A stretch of DNA of 33,011 nucleotides. It comes from an uncultured Bacteroidota bacterium (lineage in GTDB: Bacteria; Bacteroidota; Bacteroidia; UKL13-3). This document shows positions 24,635-33,011 of the stretch, one piece after another. Both the position numbers and the translations under genes were made by a program. Where the stretch lies: NCBI GenBank assembly GCA_903901345.1, contig CAIUQQ010000052.1:1-33011 (forward strand), given 5' to 3'. Each line of letters opens with the position of its first letter. The stretch's first letter is position 1. Below the pieces are notes generated by a model. It made no database searches, was not told the DNA's origin, and worked only from the letters and a program-made list of their open reading frames with translations.

Positions 24635-25324
24635 ATGATTTCTCCAAAATTTAAAAAAATATTCCTTTTAGCATTTTCAATAATTGCACCTTATTTTATT
24701 TTACAAGCTCAAACTAAAACTGAACGTTTTTTCAAAGATAAATATTTGAATAAAGAAGTTGCTGAAAACAAAGCAAATTACAAGCAAATTATTTACAAGA
24801 ATTTAGACGAAACAATAACTATTGAAGTTATAGAAATAGATAACGATAAAACTATTAAGAGTTCAACTTTTAAAGGCATTGAACCTTTCGGTATTTGGAT
24901 TTCGGAATACGAAAAAACCAATTTTGATTACAACTTCAATATTAACTACTCAGACGCTTTATGTAACGACTGTTATAAAGACAGTTTGGTTAAAGATTTT
25001 TTTGAAAATAACGATACTATCAATTATAAAGCACCAGTACTTTCCTCTGGAGAAAAAAATATTTATGAGTTTTTAGCTGAAAAAATTAACTATCCAGCTT
25101 ATGCAAAAGAAAATAATATTCAAGGTCAATTATATTTATCTTTTATAATGGATGAAAGTGCAAATATTTCGGATATTAGAATAAATAAAGGTGTGCATAT
25201 AATTCTAGATAAAGAAACAGTTAGGGTATTAAGGTCAATGAAGTTTTCTAATCCATGTTTGCTTAATAACAAACCAATAAAAATGCAATTTAAATTGCCT
25301 TTTATTTACCGATTAGACAATTAA
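24635..25324 (+). CDS. Exported protein with TonB C-terminal domain
   Basis: A 229-aa protein with a signal peptide or signal anchor at the start (KIFLLAFSIIAPYFILQAQ). Residues about 145-226 form a TonB C-terminal domain: INYPAYAKENNIQGQLYLSF, then NISDIRINKGVHIILDKETV and LRSMKFSNP with the basic/hydrophobic end. Bacteroidota carry many such proteins; most lack the classical N-terminal anchor plus Pro-rich linker of true TonB and have unclear roles. This one also lacks a Pro-rich linker. Its stop codon touches the stop of the convergent GtrA-like gene with no base in between. Confidence 0.78.
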   Translation: MISPKFKKIFLLAFSIIAPYFILQAQTKTERFFKDKYLNKEVAENKANYKQIIYKNLDETITIEVIEIDNDKTIKSSTFKGIEPFGIWISEYEKTNFDYNFNINYSDALCNDCYKDSLVKDFFENNDTINYKAPVLSSGEKNIYEFLAEKINYPAYAKENNIQGQLYLSFIMDESANISDIRINKGVHIILDKETVRVLRSMKFSNPCLLNNKPIKMQFKLPFIYRLDN

Positions 25325-25843
25325 TTAGTCAAATATTTCATTTGGCCCGGGTACTTTAAATACTAAAAAATTAGTACCAATAAAGTTAAGCATTACATTT
25401 AATAAAATAGAAATTACATTGGATACCAAAGGTCCGTTATTATTAGTCCAAGCTGCACTTTGTAACCATCCTAACGAATCTAAAACACTGGAAATGTATA
25501 CGTTTGGAAACAAATAATGATCGCACAACACATTAAATCCTAAGTAGATAAAAAAAGTAACAGCATATACCGCAATATACTTTATTAGGTATTTTTCACC
25601 GTCATCAGTTTGATCTACATAAGTCCAGAATTTATTTAAGGTAAATCCAACAAAGAAACCCATAATCCAACCTGCTGCTTTTGTTAGCAAATTAAGTGCA
25701 GGAAATTGCAATGAAAGTAGCCAAAAAGCCAATAAACTTACCACGGTACTTGAAGTTCCTACAATGCCAAATTTTACAAATTTTTTTGCTGTTGGGTACT
25801 GGGCAAACCACTTGCGCAAATGTCTTATAGCTGTTATTATCAT
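25325..25843 (-). CDS. GtrA-like family membrane protein
   Basis: A 172-aa protein from the ATG at 25843 with four predicted membrane helices. FVKFGIVGTSSTVVSLLAFW near the start and GFFVGFTLNKFWTY before a short loop are typical GtrA-like features. The family takes part in moving lipid-linked sugars or modifying surface polysaccharides, but the exact role is not known here. The open frame extends to a TTG at 25858, which overlaps a -7 box, so the ATG is preferred. It is divergent from the pullulanase gene (54 bp apart) and convergent with the TonB-domain gene (0 bp apart). Confidence 0.85.
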   Translation of the reverse strand: MIITAIRHLRKWFAQYPTAKKFVKFGIVGTSSTVVSLLAFWLLSLQFPALNLLTKAAGWIMGFFVGFTLNKFWTYVDQTDDGEKYLIKYIAVYAVTFFIYLGFNVLCDHYLFPNVYISSVLDSLGWLQSAAWTNNNGPLVSNVISILLNVMLNFIGTNFLVFKVPGPNEIFD

Positions 25844-25855
25844 TTTTTTATTTGG

Positions 25856-25863
25856 CAAATATA
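25856..25863 (-). promoter_or_regulatory. -7 box of the GtrA-like gene
   Basis: On the minus strand 25863-25856 reads TATATTTG, a full TAnnTTTG match, 12 bases before the ATG at 25843. No clear -33 TTG was found at the usual distance. Confidence 0.55.
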
Positions 25864-25897
25864 TTTTTATTCAATACAAAAACCGATTTTCGCCTTT

Positions 25898-28699
25898 ATG
25901 AAAAGTGTTTTTTATTTACTGATTTTTGTTTTTGGTAACATTGTTACCATAGCTCAGCCCAATGGATACGAGCATAAAGGCGATACCACTACCTTTATTT
26001 TTAATGAAAAAGATTATAACATTTCTATTAAAAATAAAGTAATAATTACTGGTTCATTCCGTAATTGGAGTCAAGACATGGACGATAAAAAGTGGTTTTT
26101 AACGAATCAAGGTGATCATATTTGGACAATAAAAATTTATAATCCTAATTTAGAAATTATAAAGCCCAGTTCGGCTTTTAAGTTCAGAATTGATGAAGGA
26201 AAATGGCTTGACCCTGCTGCTGGAGCAACCAATACGGATGGCGGAAACCTTATTTTTATGAAAGGGAAAGAGCCATTTGGAATGAAAGCAACTTTAATAG
26301 ATAACAATAATATAGAAGTAACATTAAGTGGTTTGCCCAATAAGGAAAGTTTTTCTGAATCCGATTTTATTTTAACCAATGCCAATAATGAAAAGTTTGA
26401 AATTGAAGGAACATCTTTTAACATAAAAGACAATGATTTTGACACCAATAATTACACCATAAAATTGAAAGAAGATGGTATCATTAAAGTTATTTATTCT
26501 ACCAAAACTGCCATTGATAAACGAAGAGTTTATTATATTGAAATACCAAAATTTAAACTCAAAACCTTATGCACTTATGATGGTTGGTTTAAAAATTTAA
26601 AAAGTGATAAAGAACTTGGAGCCAATATTTCGTCCGATTACAAGCAGACAGCTTTTAGAGTTTTTGCCCCAAGAGCTACTATGGTAAAATTGTATTTATA
26701 CAAACCAATTGATGAAAGCGATAAAGATATTTTTTACTCAAAAATTCCTTATAGCACTATTGAAATGCAAGTAGATGAGCAAGGTGTTTGGGAAACAATG
26801 ATTAATGAAAACTTAGAAGGCGTTTGGTATGATTATACTGTGCATGGTTTTAAAGATCCAGGAAATCTGTTTTACGGAACAAATCCTGTACATGTAAGCG
26901 ATCCTTATGCAAGGGTAACAGACGATGGTTTTGGAGCTTGTATGGTAACACCAAAAACAGTTCCAGCTTCAGCATTGGCAAATGGTCGTCCACGATTAGA
27001 ACAAGTAATGGCTTACGAAGTTCATGTTCAGGATTTTACTGATTTACTTCCAATATCAAATGACTTAAAAAGAACAATTGCAGGTATGGGAATTTCGGGT
27101 TTAACTAATTCAAAAGGTAATGCAATAGGGTTTGACCATTTGGTTAATTTAGGAATAAATACTGTGCATTTAATGCCAGTTCAAGAAATGCTCAATTGGC
27201 CAAAAGATGAATGGAAAAAAGCTTTTAGTAAAGATAAATATATGATAGAGCAAGGTATAGCTAACGAAACTTACGATTGGGGTTACCGCACTTCTCATAG
27301 CTTTGCCATTGAAAGCAGATACCGACAAAAAGGTACCATGCCGGGCGATGAACGCAAACAATTTAGAGATGTAGTTCAAAAATTTCATGACAAAAATATT
27401 GCTGTAATCGTTGATTTTGTATTTAACCATACAGCCGATAACATGGATGCAAGAAATTATTTATTTCATTTCAATGCTTTTGATAAACAATATTATTACC
27501 GAACCAAAAACTTGGAACATATTGGAGAATATGGTAACGAAACCAAAAGTGAAAATCGTTACATGACACAACGTTGGATCATTGATCAATGCAAACATTT
27601 TATTGAAGAATTTGGCGTGGATGGCTTTAGAATTGATTTAGCTGGACAAACAGACAAGGAAACATTATTGGCAATTAAAGCTGCTTTACCAGCCGATATC
27701 ATTATATACGGAGAACCTTGGATTGACAGCAACGATCCAGATTACAACAAAAATCCAAAATGGCATTGGTACAAAGATTCTGCTCCTATTTGTTACTTTA
27801 ACGATGACACTAGAAATGCTTATAAAGGTCCAGTTTTTGAATTATCTGACAAGAAAAAACACAGAGGTTGGGCAGGTGGAAATTTTGAAGAAAGAGAAAA
27901 TGTGCTTAAAGGATTGAGTTGTACTTTTCCTCCACAAAAAAATATAAATAGCGCCATTAATTACTTAGATATTCATGATAATTTTGCTTTAGCTGATCAG
28001 TTTGGAACCACTAATTTTGATGGTCGTTTTGGGGTAGATGAATACAATTATAAAATAGCTGCAACACTATTATTTACAACTCCAGGACCAATAGTAATGC
28101 ATGGTGGAAGCGAGTTTATGCGCAGCAAAGGGCTTGCACCTTTAAAAGAAATTGTAAAAGAAATTCCCAGTGGTAAATTGTTTTTTCATGGTAAACGCGA
28201 CACTTATAATATGAGAGCTGCCAACCAATTTGTTTGGGAAAATATTGGAAAAAATGCAGAAGAAAATAACACAAAATCAAAAGTAATTCCATATCAAAAT
28301 AGTAATTTTAAAAATATGCTTGCTTATTGGCAAGGTTTAATCCTATTAAGAACGCAAATATTGCAACCATTAATTGATGCATTACCTACAAAAAATACTA
28401 ATAATTTAGATAATTTAAGCAAACGATTTATTGTGCCAAGTGCTAATACCAGTGAATTTATACAATTTATTTTACCTGAAAATAAAGCCATGCTTGGTTA
28501 CATGATTGGAAATAAAATATTGGTTTTAATCAATAACGATAACAAACCAAATAGTTTTGATACGCGTAAAATGAACTTAAAAGGACGATGGAAATTGATA
28601 GCAAATAGCAATGAAATTAACTTAGATGGAATTAGCCAAAAAACGCTAATTGGTAATCCTATTAGGGCTAATGGGATTTGTATTTGGCTAAACGAATAA
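25898..28699 (+). CDS. pulA: Pullulanase-type GH13 glycoside hydrolase, exported
   Basis: From MKSVFYLLIFVFGNIVTIAQ (signal peptide) the protein has 933 aa; an upstream ATG at 25820 would overlap the divergent gene and put 26 odd residues before the signal, so it is rejected. Order: CBM48-like Ig domain (about 20-105), spacer Ig domain (about 105-220), CBM48 (about 220-330), GH13 barrel, C-terminal beta domain. GH13 regions are complete: DFVFNHT (506-512), DGFRIDLA with nucleophile Asp580, acid/base Glu606 in IIYGEPW, and His693-Asp694 in DIHDN. It should cut alpha-1,6 links in pullulan, starch or glycogen limit dextrins. The YNWGYDP motif of type I pullulanases is altered to YDWGYRT (459-465). 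There is no T9SS tail, so periplasmic location is likely. Next gene after 4 bp. Confidence 0.9.
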   Translation: MKSVFYLLIFVFGNIVTIAQPNGYEHKGDTTTFIFNEKDYNISIKNKVIITGSFRNWSQDMDDKKWFLTNQGDHIWTIKIYNPNLEIIKPSSAFKFRIDEGKWLDPAAGATNTDGGNLIFMKGKEPFGMKATLIDNNNIEVTLSGLPNKESFSESDFILTNANNEKFEIEGTSFNIKDNDFDTNNYTIKLKEDGIIKVIYSTKTAIDKRRVYYIEIPKFKLKTLCTYDGWFKNLKSDKELGANISSDYKQTAFRVFAPRATMVKLYLYKPIDESDKDIFYSKIPYSTIEMQVDEQGVWETMINENLEGVWYDYTVHGFKDPGNLFYGTNPVHVSDPYARVTDDGFGACMVTPKTVPASALANGRPRLEQVMAYEVHVQDFTDLLPISNDLKRTIAGMGISGLTNSKGNAIGFDHLVNLGINTVHLMPVQEMLNWPKDEWKKAFSKDKYMIEQGIANETYDWGYRTSHSFAIESRYRQKGTMPGDERKQFRDVVQKFHDKNIAVIVDFVFNHTADNMDARNYLFHFNAFDKQYYYRTKNLEHIGEYGNETKSENRYMTQRWIIDQCKHFIEEFGVDGFRIDLAGQTDKETLLAIKAALPADIIIYGEPWIDSNDPDYNKNPKWHWYKDSAPICYFNDDTRNAYKGPVFELSDKKKHRGWAGGNFEERENVLKGLSCTFPPQKNINSAINYLDIHDNFALADQFGTTNFDGRFGVDEYNYKIAATLLFTTPGPIVMHGGSEFMRSKGLAPLKEIVKEIPSGKLFFHGKRDTYNMRAANQFVWENIGKNAEENNTKSKVIPYQNSNFKNMLAYWQGLILLRTQILQPLIDALPTKNTNNLDNLSKRFIVPSANTSEFIQFILPENKAMLGYMIGNKILVLINNDNKPNSFDTRKMNLKGRWKLIANSNEINLDGISQKTLIGNPIRANGICIWLNE

Positions 28700-28703
28700 A
28701 AAA

Positions 28704-31700
28704 ATGAGATCTAAAATTACTGTTATTACCTGTTTAATCTTACTGTGCTTTACTCTAAATGCGCAAGTAATTGACGATTTTTCTGATGGAAATTTTTCAT
28801 CAAATCCCACTTGGGAAAGTGATGACAGCCTTTGGCAGGTAAATACAAGTTTTCAATTGCAAAGCAAAGGAACAATTGGAAGTTCAAAAGACATAAGTTT
28901 GAGTACGCAAGCAAATTTTATAAATAATACAGAATGGCGTTTTTTTGTACGATTTAATTTCAGTCCAAGTACACAAAATTTTTGCAGATTTTATTTAGCA
29001 TCGGACCAAATAAACCTAAAAGGAAATTTAAACGGTTACTATATTCAATTTGGTGGAAGCACTGGAAACACTGATTCCATAAGTCTTTACAAACAAGAAG
29101 GCGCAAAACGAACTCGCATTATTGCTGGAAGACCAGCAACTGTTTATAAAACAAATAATTTACTAGATATTAAAGTAAATAGGGACAATTTAGGCAATTG
29201 GATTTTATACAGTGATACCACTGCAAATGGAAATTTTGTGTTAGAGGGAAATGCTTTTGATTCTGCTTTTAGTTCCACTTCTTTTGCAGGAATATTTGCA
29301 CGATTTACAGCTGGAAATGTATCAAACTTTTATATAGATAATATATACATAGGCGAACCTATCAATGATTTAAATCCACCAAAAATTCAAAATTATTCAT
29401 TCATCAATGACAGTGTGATTCAAATAAATTTCAATGAAAGATTAGACATCAATACTGCCAACAATATAAGTAATTTTGAATTAAATTATTCCTTCCCAAG
29501 CATTATAAATACTGAGCTTACCAATGATGGCAAAAGTATTTTAGTTAATTTTAAAAATTCATTTATTTCCACAAATAATTATATTTTAACTATAAAAAAT
29601 ATAAGCGATTTGGCCAATAATATAATGCCTGATACCAATATCTCTTTTTGGTTTTACAAACCAAGTATTGACGATATTGTAATCAATGAAATAATGCCCG
29701 ATCCAACTCCTAGTAATGGATTACCAGATTCTGAATTCATTGAACTTTATAACCGAACAAACTACCCAATAGACATCAGTAATTGGAAAATATTTGATTT
29801 AACAGGTTTTGCAAGCATTCCCAATTATATCATTCAACCCAAAGAGTACTTAATTATTAGCAATCCTACCAATGAAAGTTTATTTAAAAGTTATGGTAAA
29901 ACATTAGCCGTTCCCTTTTTAGTTGGTTTAAATAATGATGGCGATTTGGTTCAATTAGTAAACACGAAGGGAGAAATTATGAATCAAATTAGGTACGATT
30001 TATCATGGTATCAATCTGCTGTGAAGGCCAATGGAGGCTATAGTTTAGAACTCATAAATCCTTATGTATTATGCAAAGGAATTGATAACTGGATAGGTGC
30101 TGGAAGCAGCGTTGGTGGTACACCAGGAAATGCAAATTTTTCAAACAACATGAATCCTGATATTACAAAGCCATTAGTGAAGAATTGGTTTTATAAAGAT
30201 GATAGAAATATTGTAATTATATTCAATGAAAAAATGGATTTGAATTCAATTCAAAACATAAAATTAAGTATCATTGGAAATACAATTTTATCAAAAACTG
30301 TTTCTGGTTTTAGGAATGATTCATTGTTTATTTTGCTAAATAATTCATTAATTGACAGACAAAATTACACGCTTCAAATTGATGCTGCTTTTGATTGTTC
30401 CATGAATAAAATAGCAGATAATTCAAGTGTAAATTTTACTTATATTCCTATTCAAGCTGCGCTACAAAATGATATCATTATCACTGAAGTGTCTCCTAAT
30501 CCAAAACCAAATATGGCATTGCCCGATGCCGAATACATGGAAGTTTATAACCGTTCTAAAAATATTATCTCCTTAAATAATTTCAAAATTAAAAAAGGAT
30601 CAACCATTACTACCATTGGAAATATTCAATTGTATCCTGATAGTTTTTTAGTAATTTGTGATGACAGTAAATTAGCCTTATTTTCAGGTTTTAACAATAT
30701 AATATCAGTTACTAATTTTCCAACTTTAAGTTTAGATGATGAAATTGTTTTACTCAACCAAAACAACCATGTCATTTATCAAATAGCATACAAACAAACT
30801 TGGTATCATAACAATGTGAAAGCCGATGGTGGTTGGAGTTTAGAAATGATTGACATTAAAAACCCTTGTGGAACTGCGAGTAATTGGGAAGCAAGTAAAA
30901 GTACAAATGGGGGAACTATTGGAAAACAAAATTCTGTAAAAGGAACGAACGAAGATCTTGCTTTACCGATGCTTGATAGAATTTATCCTGTTAATAATAA
31001 TACTGTTGAAATATATTTCAATGAAACATTAGATAGTTTGAGCGCGTGTAAAATCAATAATTTCACATTCAATCCTAGTTTAAGTGGTTCATTTGTATTT
31101 GATTTTAAGGATGATTTTTTGACTACACTGCGTTTGAAATTAAATGATAGTTTGAAACAAAATCAAGTTTATACTTTAAAAATAAATACGGTAAAAGATT
31201 GTGCGGGGAATATAATTAATGCGGAGAATAACTTTGAATTTGGTTTAACAAAACCCGCTGATACCAACGATATTGCTATCAATGAAATACTTTTCAATCC
31301 AAGAACTGATGGCGTTGATTTTGTAGAAATTTACAACAAAACCAATCAATTTATTGACATAAAAAATTTATGGATAGGCAATAGAAATGTTGGAAATTTA
31401 ATCGATAATTTTTATCCAATGGCCGATTCAGGATACATGCTTTTACCAAAAAATTATTATGTGCTAACTACCAATCCAGAAATCATCAAACAACAATATT
31501 TTGTTCAAAATAACAATAATTTTATACCTGTAAAAACTTTACCAAGCATGAACGATGATGAAGGAACATTGGTGTTATTTTCTAAACCTGAAACCATTTT
31601 TGATGAACTAAAATATGACGATAAAATGCACTTTACTTTAATTGATAACAAAGAAGGTGTAAGCTTGGAACGCATTGATTTTAATAGAAAAACAAACGAT

Positions 31701-32105
31701 AGAAGTAATTGGACATCGGCAGCAAGTACCAGTAATTTTGCTACGCCAACTTATAAAAATTCGCAGTATTTGAAATCCAATAACAATGCTGAATTTTTAA
31801 GCATTGAACCTGAAGTTTTTACTCCAAATAACGATGGTGTAAACGATTTAGTAAACTTTACTTATCAATTCAATAAAAATAATTATACTGCTAATTTGAA
31901 TATTTATAACAGCAATGGAAATTTAGTAAAAATGCTTTTAAATAATGCGCCATTGGGAACGGAGGGAATAGTAAGTTGGAACGGATTAAGTGATAAAAAC
32001 CAATCCTTACCCGTTGGAATTTATGTGGTAAATTTTGAATATTTCAATACGGATGGAACCACCGATTCATTGAAAAAAACATTGGTAATTGGTAAAAGTT
32101 TTTAA
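28704..32105 (+). CDS. Giant surface protein with three lamin-tail domains and Ig-like modules
   Basis: A 1133-aa exported protein with signal peptide (KITVITCLILLCFTLNAQ). Residues about 22-215 resemble a concanavalin/laminin-G-like jelly roll. Three lamin-tail domains start near residues 323 (DIVINEIMPDPTPSNGLPDS), 590 (DIIITEVSPNPKPNMALPDA) and 856 (DIAINEILFNPRTDGVDFVE). Before each stands an SbsA-type Ig-like module with the pattern V-I-FNE-xLD or KMDL. The end (from about 1033: VFTPNNDGVNDLVNFTY ... VGIYVVNFEYFN) is a gliding-motility/CHU-C or FlgD-like Ig module rather than a standard type A tail. In Bacteroidota such proteins are surface or extracellular; the role is unknown. The stop is directly followed by the next ATG. 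Confidence 0.85.
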   Translation: MRSKITVITCLILLCFTLNAQVIDDFSDGNFSSNPTWESDDSLWQVNTSFQLQSKGTIGSSKDISLSTQANFINNTEWRFFVRFNFSPSTQNFCRFYLASDQINLKGNLNGYYIQFGGSTGNTDSISLYKQEGAKRTRIIAGRPATVYKTNNLLDIKVNRDNLGNWILYSDTTANGNFVLEGNAFDSAFSSTSFAGIFARFTAGNVSNFYIDNIYIGEPINDLNPPKIQNYSFINDSVIQINFNERLDINTANNISNFELNYSFPSIINTELTNDGKSILVNFKNSFISTNNYILTIKNISDLANNIMPDTNISFWFYKPSIDDIVINEIMPDPTPSNGLPDSEFIELYNRTNYPIDISNWKIFDLTGFASIPNYIIQPKEYLIISNPTNESLFKSYGKTLAVPFLVGLNNDGDLVQLVNTKGEIMNQIRYDLSWYQSAVKANGGYSLELINPYVLCKGIDNWIGAGSSVGGTPGNANFSNNMNPDITKPLVKNWFYKDDRNIVIIFNEKMDLNSIQNIKLSIIGNTILSKTVSGFRNDSLFILLNNSLIDRQNYTLQIDAAFDCSMNKIADNSSVNFTYIPIQAALQNDIIITEVSPNPKPNMALPDAEYMEVYNRSKNIISLNNFKIKKGSTITTIGNIQLYPDSFLVICDDSKLALFSGFNNIISVTNFPTLSLDDEIVLLNQNNHVIYQIAYKQTWYHNNVKADGGWSLEMIDIKNPCGTASNWEASKSTNGGTIGKQNSVKGTNEDLALPMLDRIYPVNNNTVEIYFNETLDSLSACKINNFTFNPSLSGSFVFDFKDDFLTTLRLKLNDSLKQNQVYTLKINTVKDCAGNIINAENNFEFGLTKPADTNDIAINEILFNPRTDGVDFVEIYNKTNQFIDIKNLWIGNRNVGNLIDNFYPMADSGYMLLPKNYYVLTTNPEIIKQQYFVQNNNNFIPVKTLPSMNDDEGTLVLFSKPETIFDELKYDDKMHFTLIDNKEGVSLERIDFNRKTNDRSNWTSAASTSNFATPTYKNSQYLKSNNNAEFLSIEPEVFTPNNDGVNDLVNFTYQFNKNNYTANLNIYNSNGNLVKMLLNNAPLGTEGIVSWNGLSDKNQSLPVGIYVVNFEYFNTDGTTDSLKKTLVIGKSF

Positions 32106-32813
32106 ATGGCAAATAACTATTTTCAGTTCAAACAATTTTTAATAAATCAGGATAAATGTGCCATGAAAGTGGGCACCGACAGTGTTTTGTTGGGTTGTTT
32201 AGTCACTATCAATGATGCTGTAAATTGTTTGGACATTGGCACAGGAACAGGCATTTTATCACTAATGCTGGCGCAACGAAACAATGCACTTCAAATAGAT
32301 GCCATTGAAATAGATGAACAAGCTTTTTTACAAGCAAATCATAATTTTTCATCCTCTAGGTTTAGCAATCAAATTCAAGGGCATTGCTGTGCTTTGCAAA
32401 GTTTCGCTCCAAATAATAAGTATGATTTAATCATTAGCAATCCCCCCTATTTTGTAGGTAAAAACAATTTTTCGATAGCCAATATACAACGCGCAAAAGC
32501 TAGGCACGACAATGATTTGTCGTTTGAGGATTTAATTCATTCAGTAATAAAATTATTAAGGGAAACAGGGAAATTCATACTTATTTTACCCATTACGGAA
32601 GCAATCACTTTTAAAGAATTAGCCATTCAAAAAGGATTGTTTTTAAACAAAGAAACTTTTATAAAACCAAAGCCAAGTAAGGAACCTAATAGAATGATCA
32701 TGGAGTTTTCGCTGCTACAAAAAGAGAAAATCACAGCAGAATTTGTTATTTACAATGATGATAATTCACAAACCGAATCTTATAAAAATATAACAAGTGA
32801 GTTTTATTTATAA
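32106..32813 (+). CDS. trmN6: tRNA1(Val) (adenine(37)-N6)-methyltransferase
   Basis: A 235-aa class I SAM-dependent methyltransferase that would place m6A at position 37 of tRNA(Val). The SAM-binding motif DIGTGTG is at 43-49 and the N6-adenine catalytic motif NPPY at 112-115 (IISNPPYFVG). The N-terminus FQFKQFLINQDKCAMKVGTD is the YfiC/TrmN6 family pattern. It begins on the base after the preceding stop codon, so it should be translated from the same message as the lamin-tail protein. The hairpin starting 2 bp beyond its stop may end the transcript. Confidence 0.9.
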   Translation: MANNYFQFKQFLINQDKCAMKVGTDSVLLGCLVTINDAVNCLDIGTGTGILSLMLAQRNNALQIDAIEIDEQAFLQANHNFSSSRFSNQIQGHCCALQSFAPNNKYDLIISNPPYFVGKNNFSIANIQRAKARHDNDLSFEDLIHSVIKLLRETGKFILILPITEAITFKELAIQKGLFLNKETFIKPKPSKEPNRMIMEFSLLQKEKITAEFVIYNDDNSQTESYKNITSEFYL

Positions 32814-32815
32814 AC

Positions 32816-32863
32816 CCCGTCAGACGCTTAATTAGCCTATGCGCTGCCAAGGCGTCAGACGGG
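32816..32863. repeat. GC-rich imperfect palindrome (REP-like hairpin or terminator)
   Basis: cccgtcagacgc (32816-32827) pairs with gcgtcagacggg (32852-32863) over 12 positions with a single A-A mismatch and a 24-base loop. The GC content is far above the surroundings. It sits 2 bp after the trmN6 stop and about 20 bp before the insertion sequence. No T-tract follows. Confidence 0.7.
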
Positions 32864-32885
32864 TAAAATTAAACAAGCAAGACTT

Positions 32886-33011
32886 TGTATAGTCCTGAAA
32901 TAGGTTGACTCTAAAAATGTTAATAAGTCAACTAAAATCAGGACAAAATGGAAAGAAAAAAACCAACCTATTACAGTGAAGAATTTAAAATGACTGTAGT
33001 AAACGATGTAT
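32886..33011 (+). mobile_element. Left end of an insertion sequence (IS3-like), cut by window edge
   Basis: A transposase-type frame starts at 32948. Ahead of it, gtcctga (32892-32898) with ttgact (32905-32910) is mirrored by agtcaa (32926-32931) with tcaggac (32938-32944), an interrupted palindrome of the sort found at IS ends. The border near TGTATAGTCC (32886) is estimated, since the right end and target duplication are outside. Confidence 0.6.
32948..33011 (+). CDS. Transposase OrfA N-terminus (partial)
   Basis: Only 21 codons are inside the window: MERKKPTYYSEEFKMTVVND then V. The YSEEFKxxVV pattern is the opening of helix-turn-helix OrfA proteins of the IS3/IS911 group (HTH_Tnp_1), which bind IS ends. 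The rest of the element is missing, so its completeness cannot be judged. Confidence 0.7.
   Translation, partial: MERKKPTYYSEEFKMTVVNDV

Noticed and set aside
25820-25897. Longer N-terminus for the pullulanase gene
   Set aside because: The extra 26 residues precede a perfect signal peptide, and the stretch overlaps the start of the divergent GtrA-like gene and its -7 box.

Overview
The window looks like a chromosomal piece of an AT-rich member of the Bacteroidota. Three things point there: secreted proteins with type IX secretion (T9SS) type A tails, promoters matching the Bacteroidota consensus TTG-N19-TAnnTTTG (the copy at 16791-16820 is exact), and near absence of Shine-Dalgarno sequences. 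I cannot name the genus.

Layout. Positions 1-1963 hold a truncated UMF1/Atg22-type MFS transporter (minus) and a crotonase (plus). Positions 1964-6668 form an accessory-looking stretch: a DUF4172-type Fic gene preceded by a perfect 27-bp inverted repeat, a small PUA/EVE-like protein, a secreted GloVer-repeat protein, and a 126-aa protein of unknown function. The C-terminal coding end of that last gene recurs as decayed copies on both sides of the Fic gene. Positions 6857-16691 (minus) hold a compact operon for respiratory complex I, nuoABCD-HIJKLMN, with no nuoEFG: nuoD and nuoH overlap by 4 bp. Positions 16866-18685 hold a thioredoxin-like T9SS protein and a beta-barrel protein behind a textbook promoter. 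Positions 18721-23905 hold a short-chain dehydrogenase, the catalytic chain of a split B12-dependent acyl-CoA mutase, gltX, a lipoprotein, and the separate B12-binding chain. Positions 23966-25843 hold uridine kinase, a TonB-C-domain protein and a convergent GtrA-like protein. Positions 25898-32813 are a three-gene row: pullulanase-type GH13 enzyme, giant lamin-tail-domain surface protein, and tRNA1(Val) m6A37 methyltransferase. A GC-rich hairpin and the left end of an insertion sequence close the window.

How the genes fit together. The nuo genes build one membrane complex that pumps protons from reduced carriers to quinone; with no NADH-dehydrogenase module encoded here, the electron donor is an open question. 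The two mutase chains should form one enzyme of methylmalonyl-CoA type, judged by active-site residues. The pullulanase probably works in the periplasm on alpha-glucans.

No completely new system is proven. The features most worth checking are the Fic cassette with its palindrome and bracketing repeats, the 11-subunit complex I together with loss of the TM7 lysine in NuoM, and the split mutase interrupted by gltX. No tRNA, rRNA or CRISPR array was seen. No gene-free stretch exceeds 300 bases; the longest (961-1171, 1964-2233, 3341-3607) are described in the entries.
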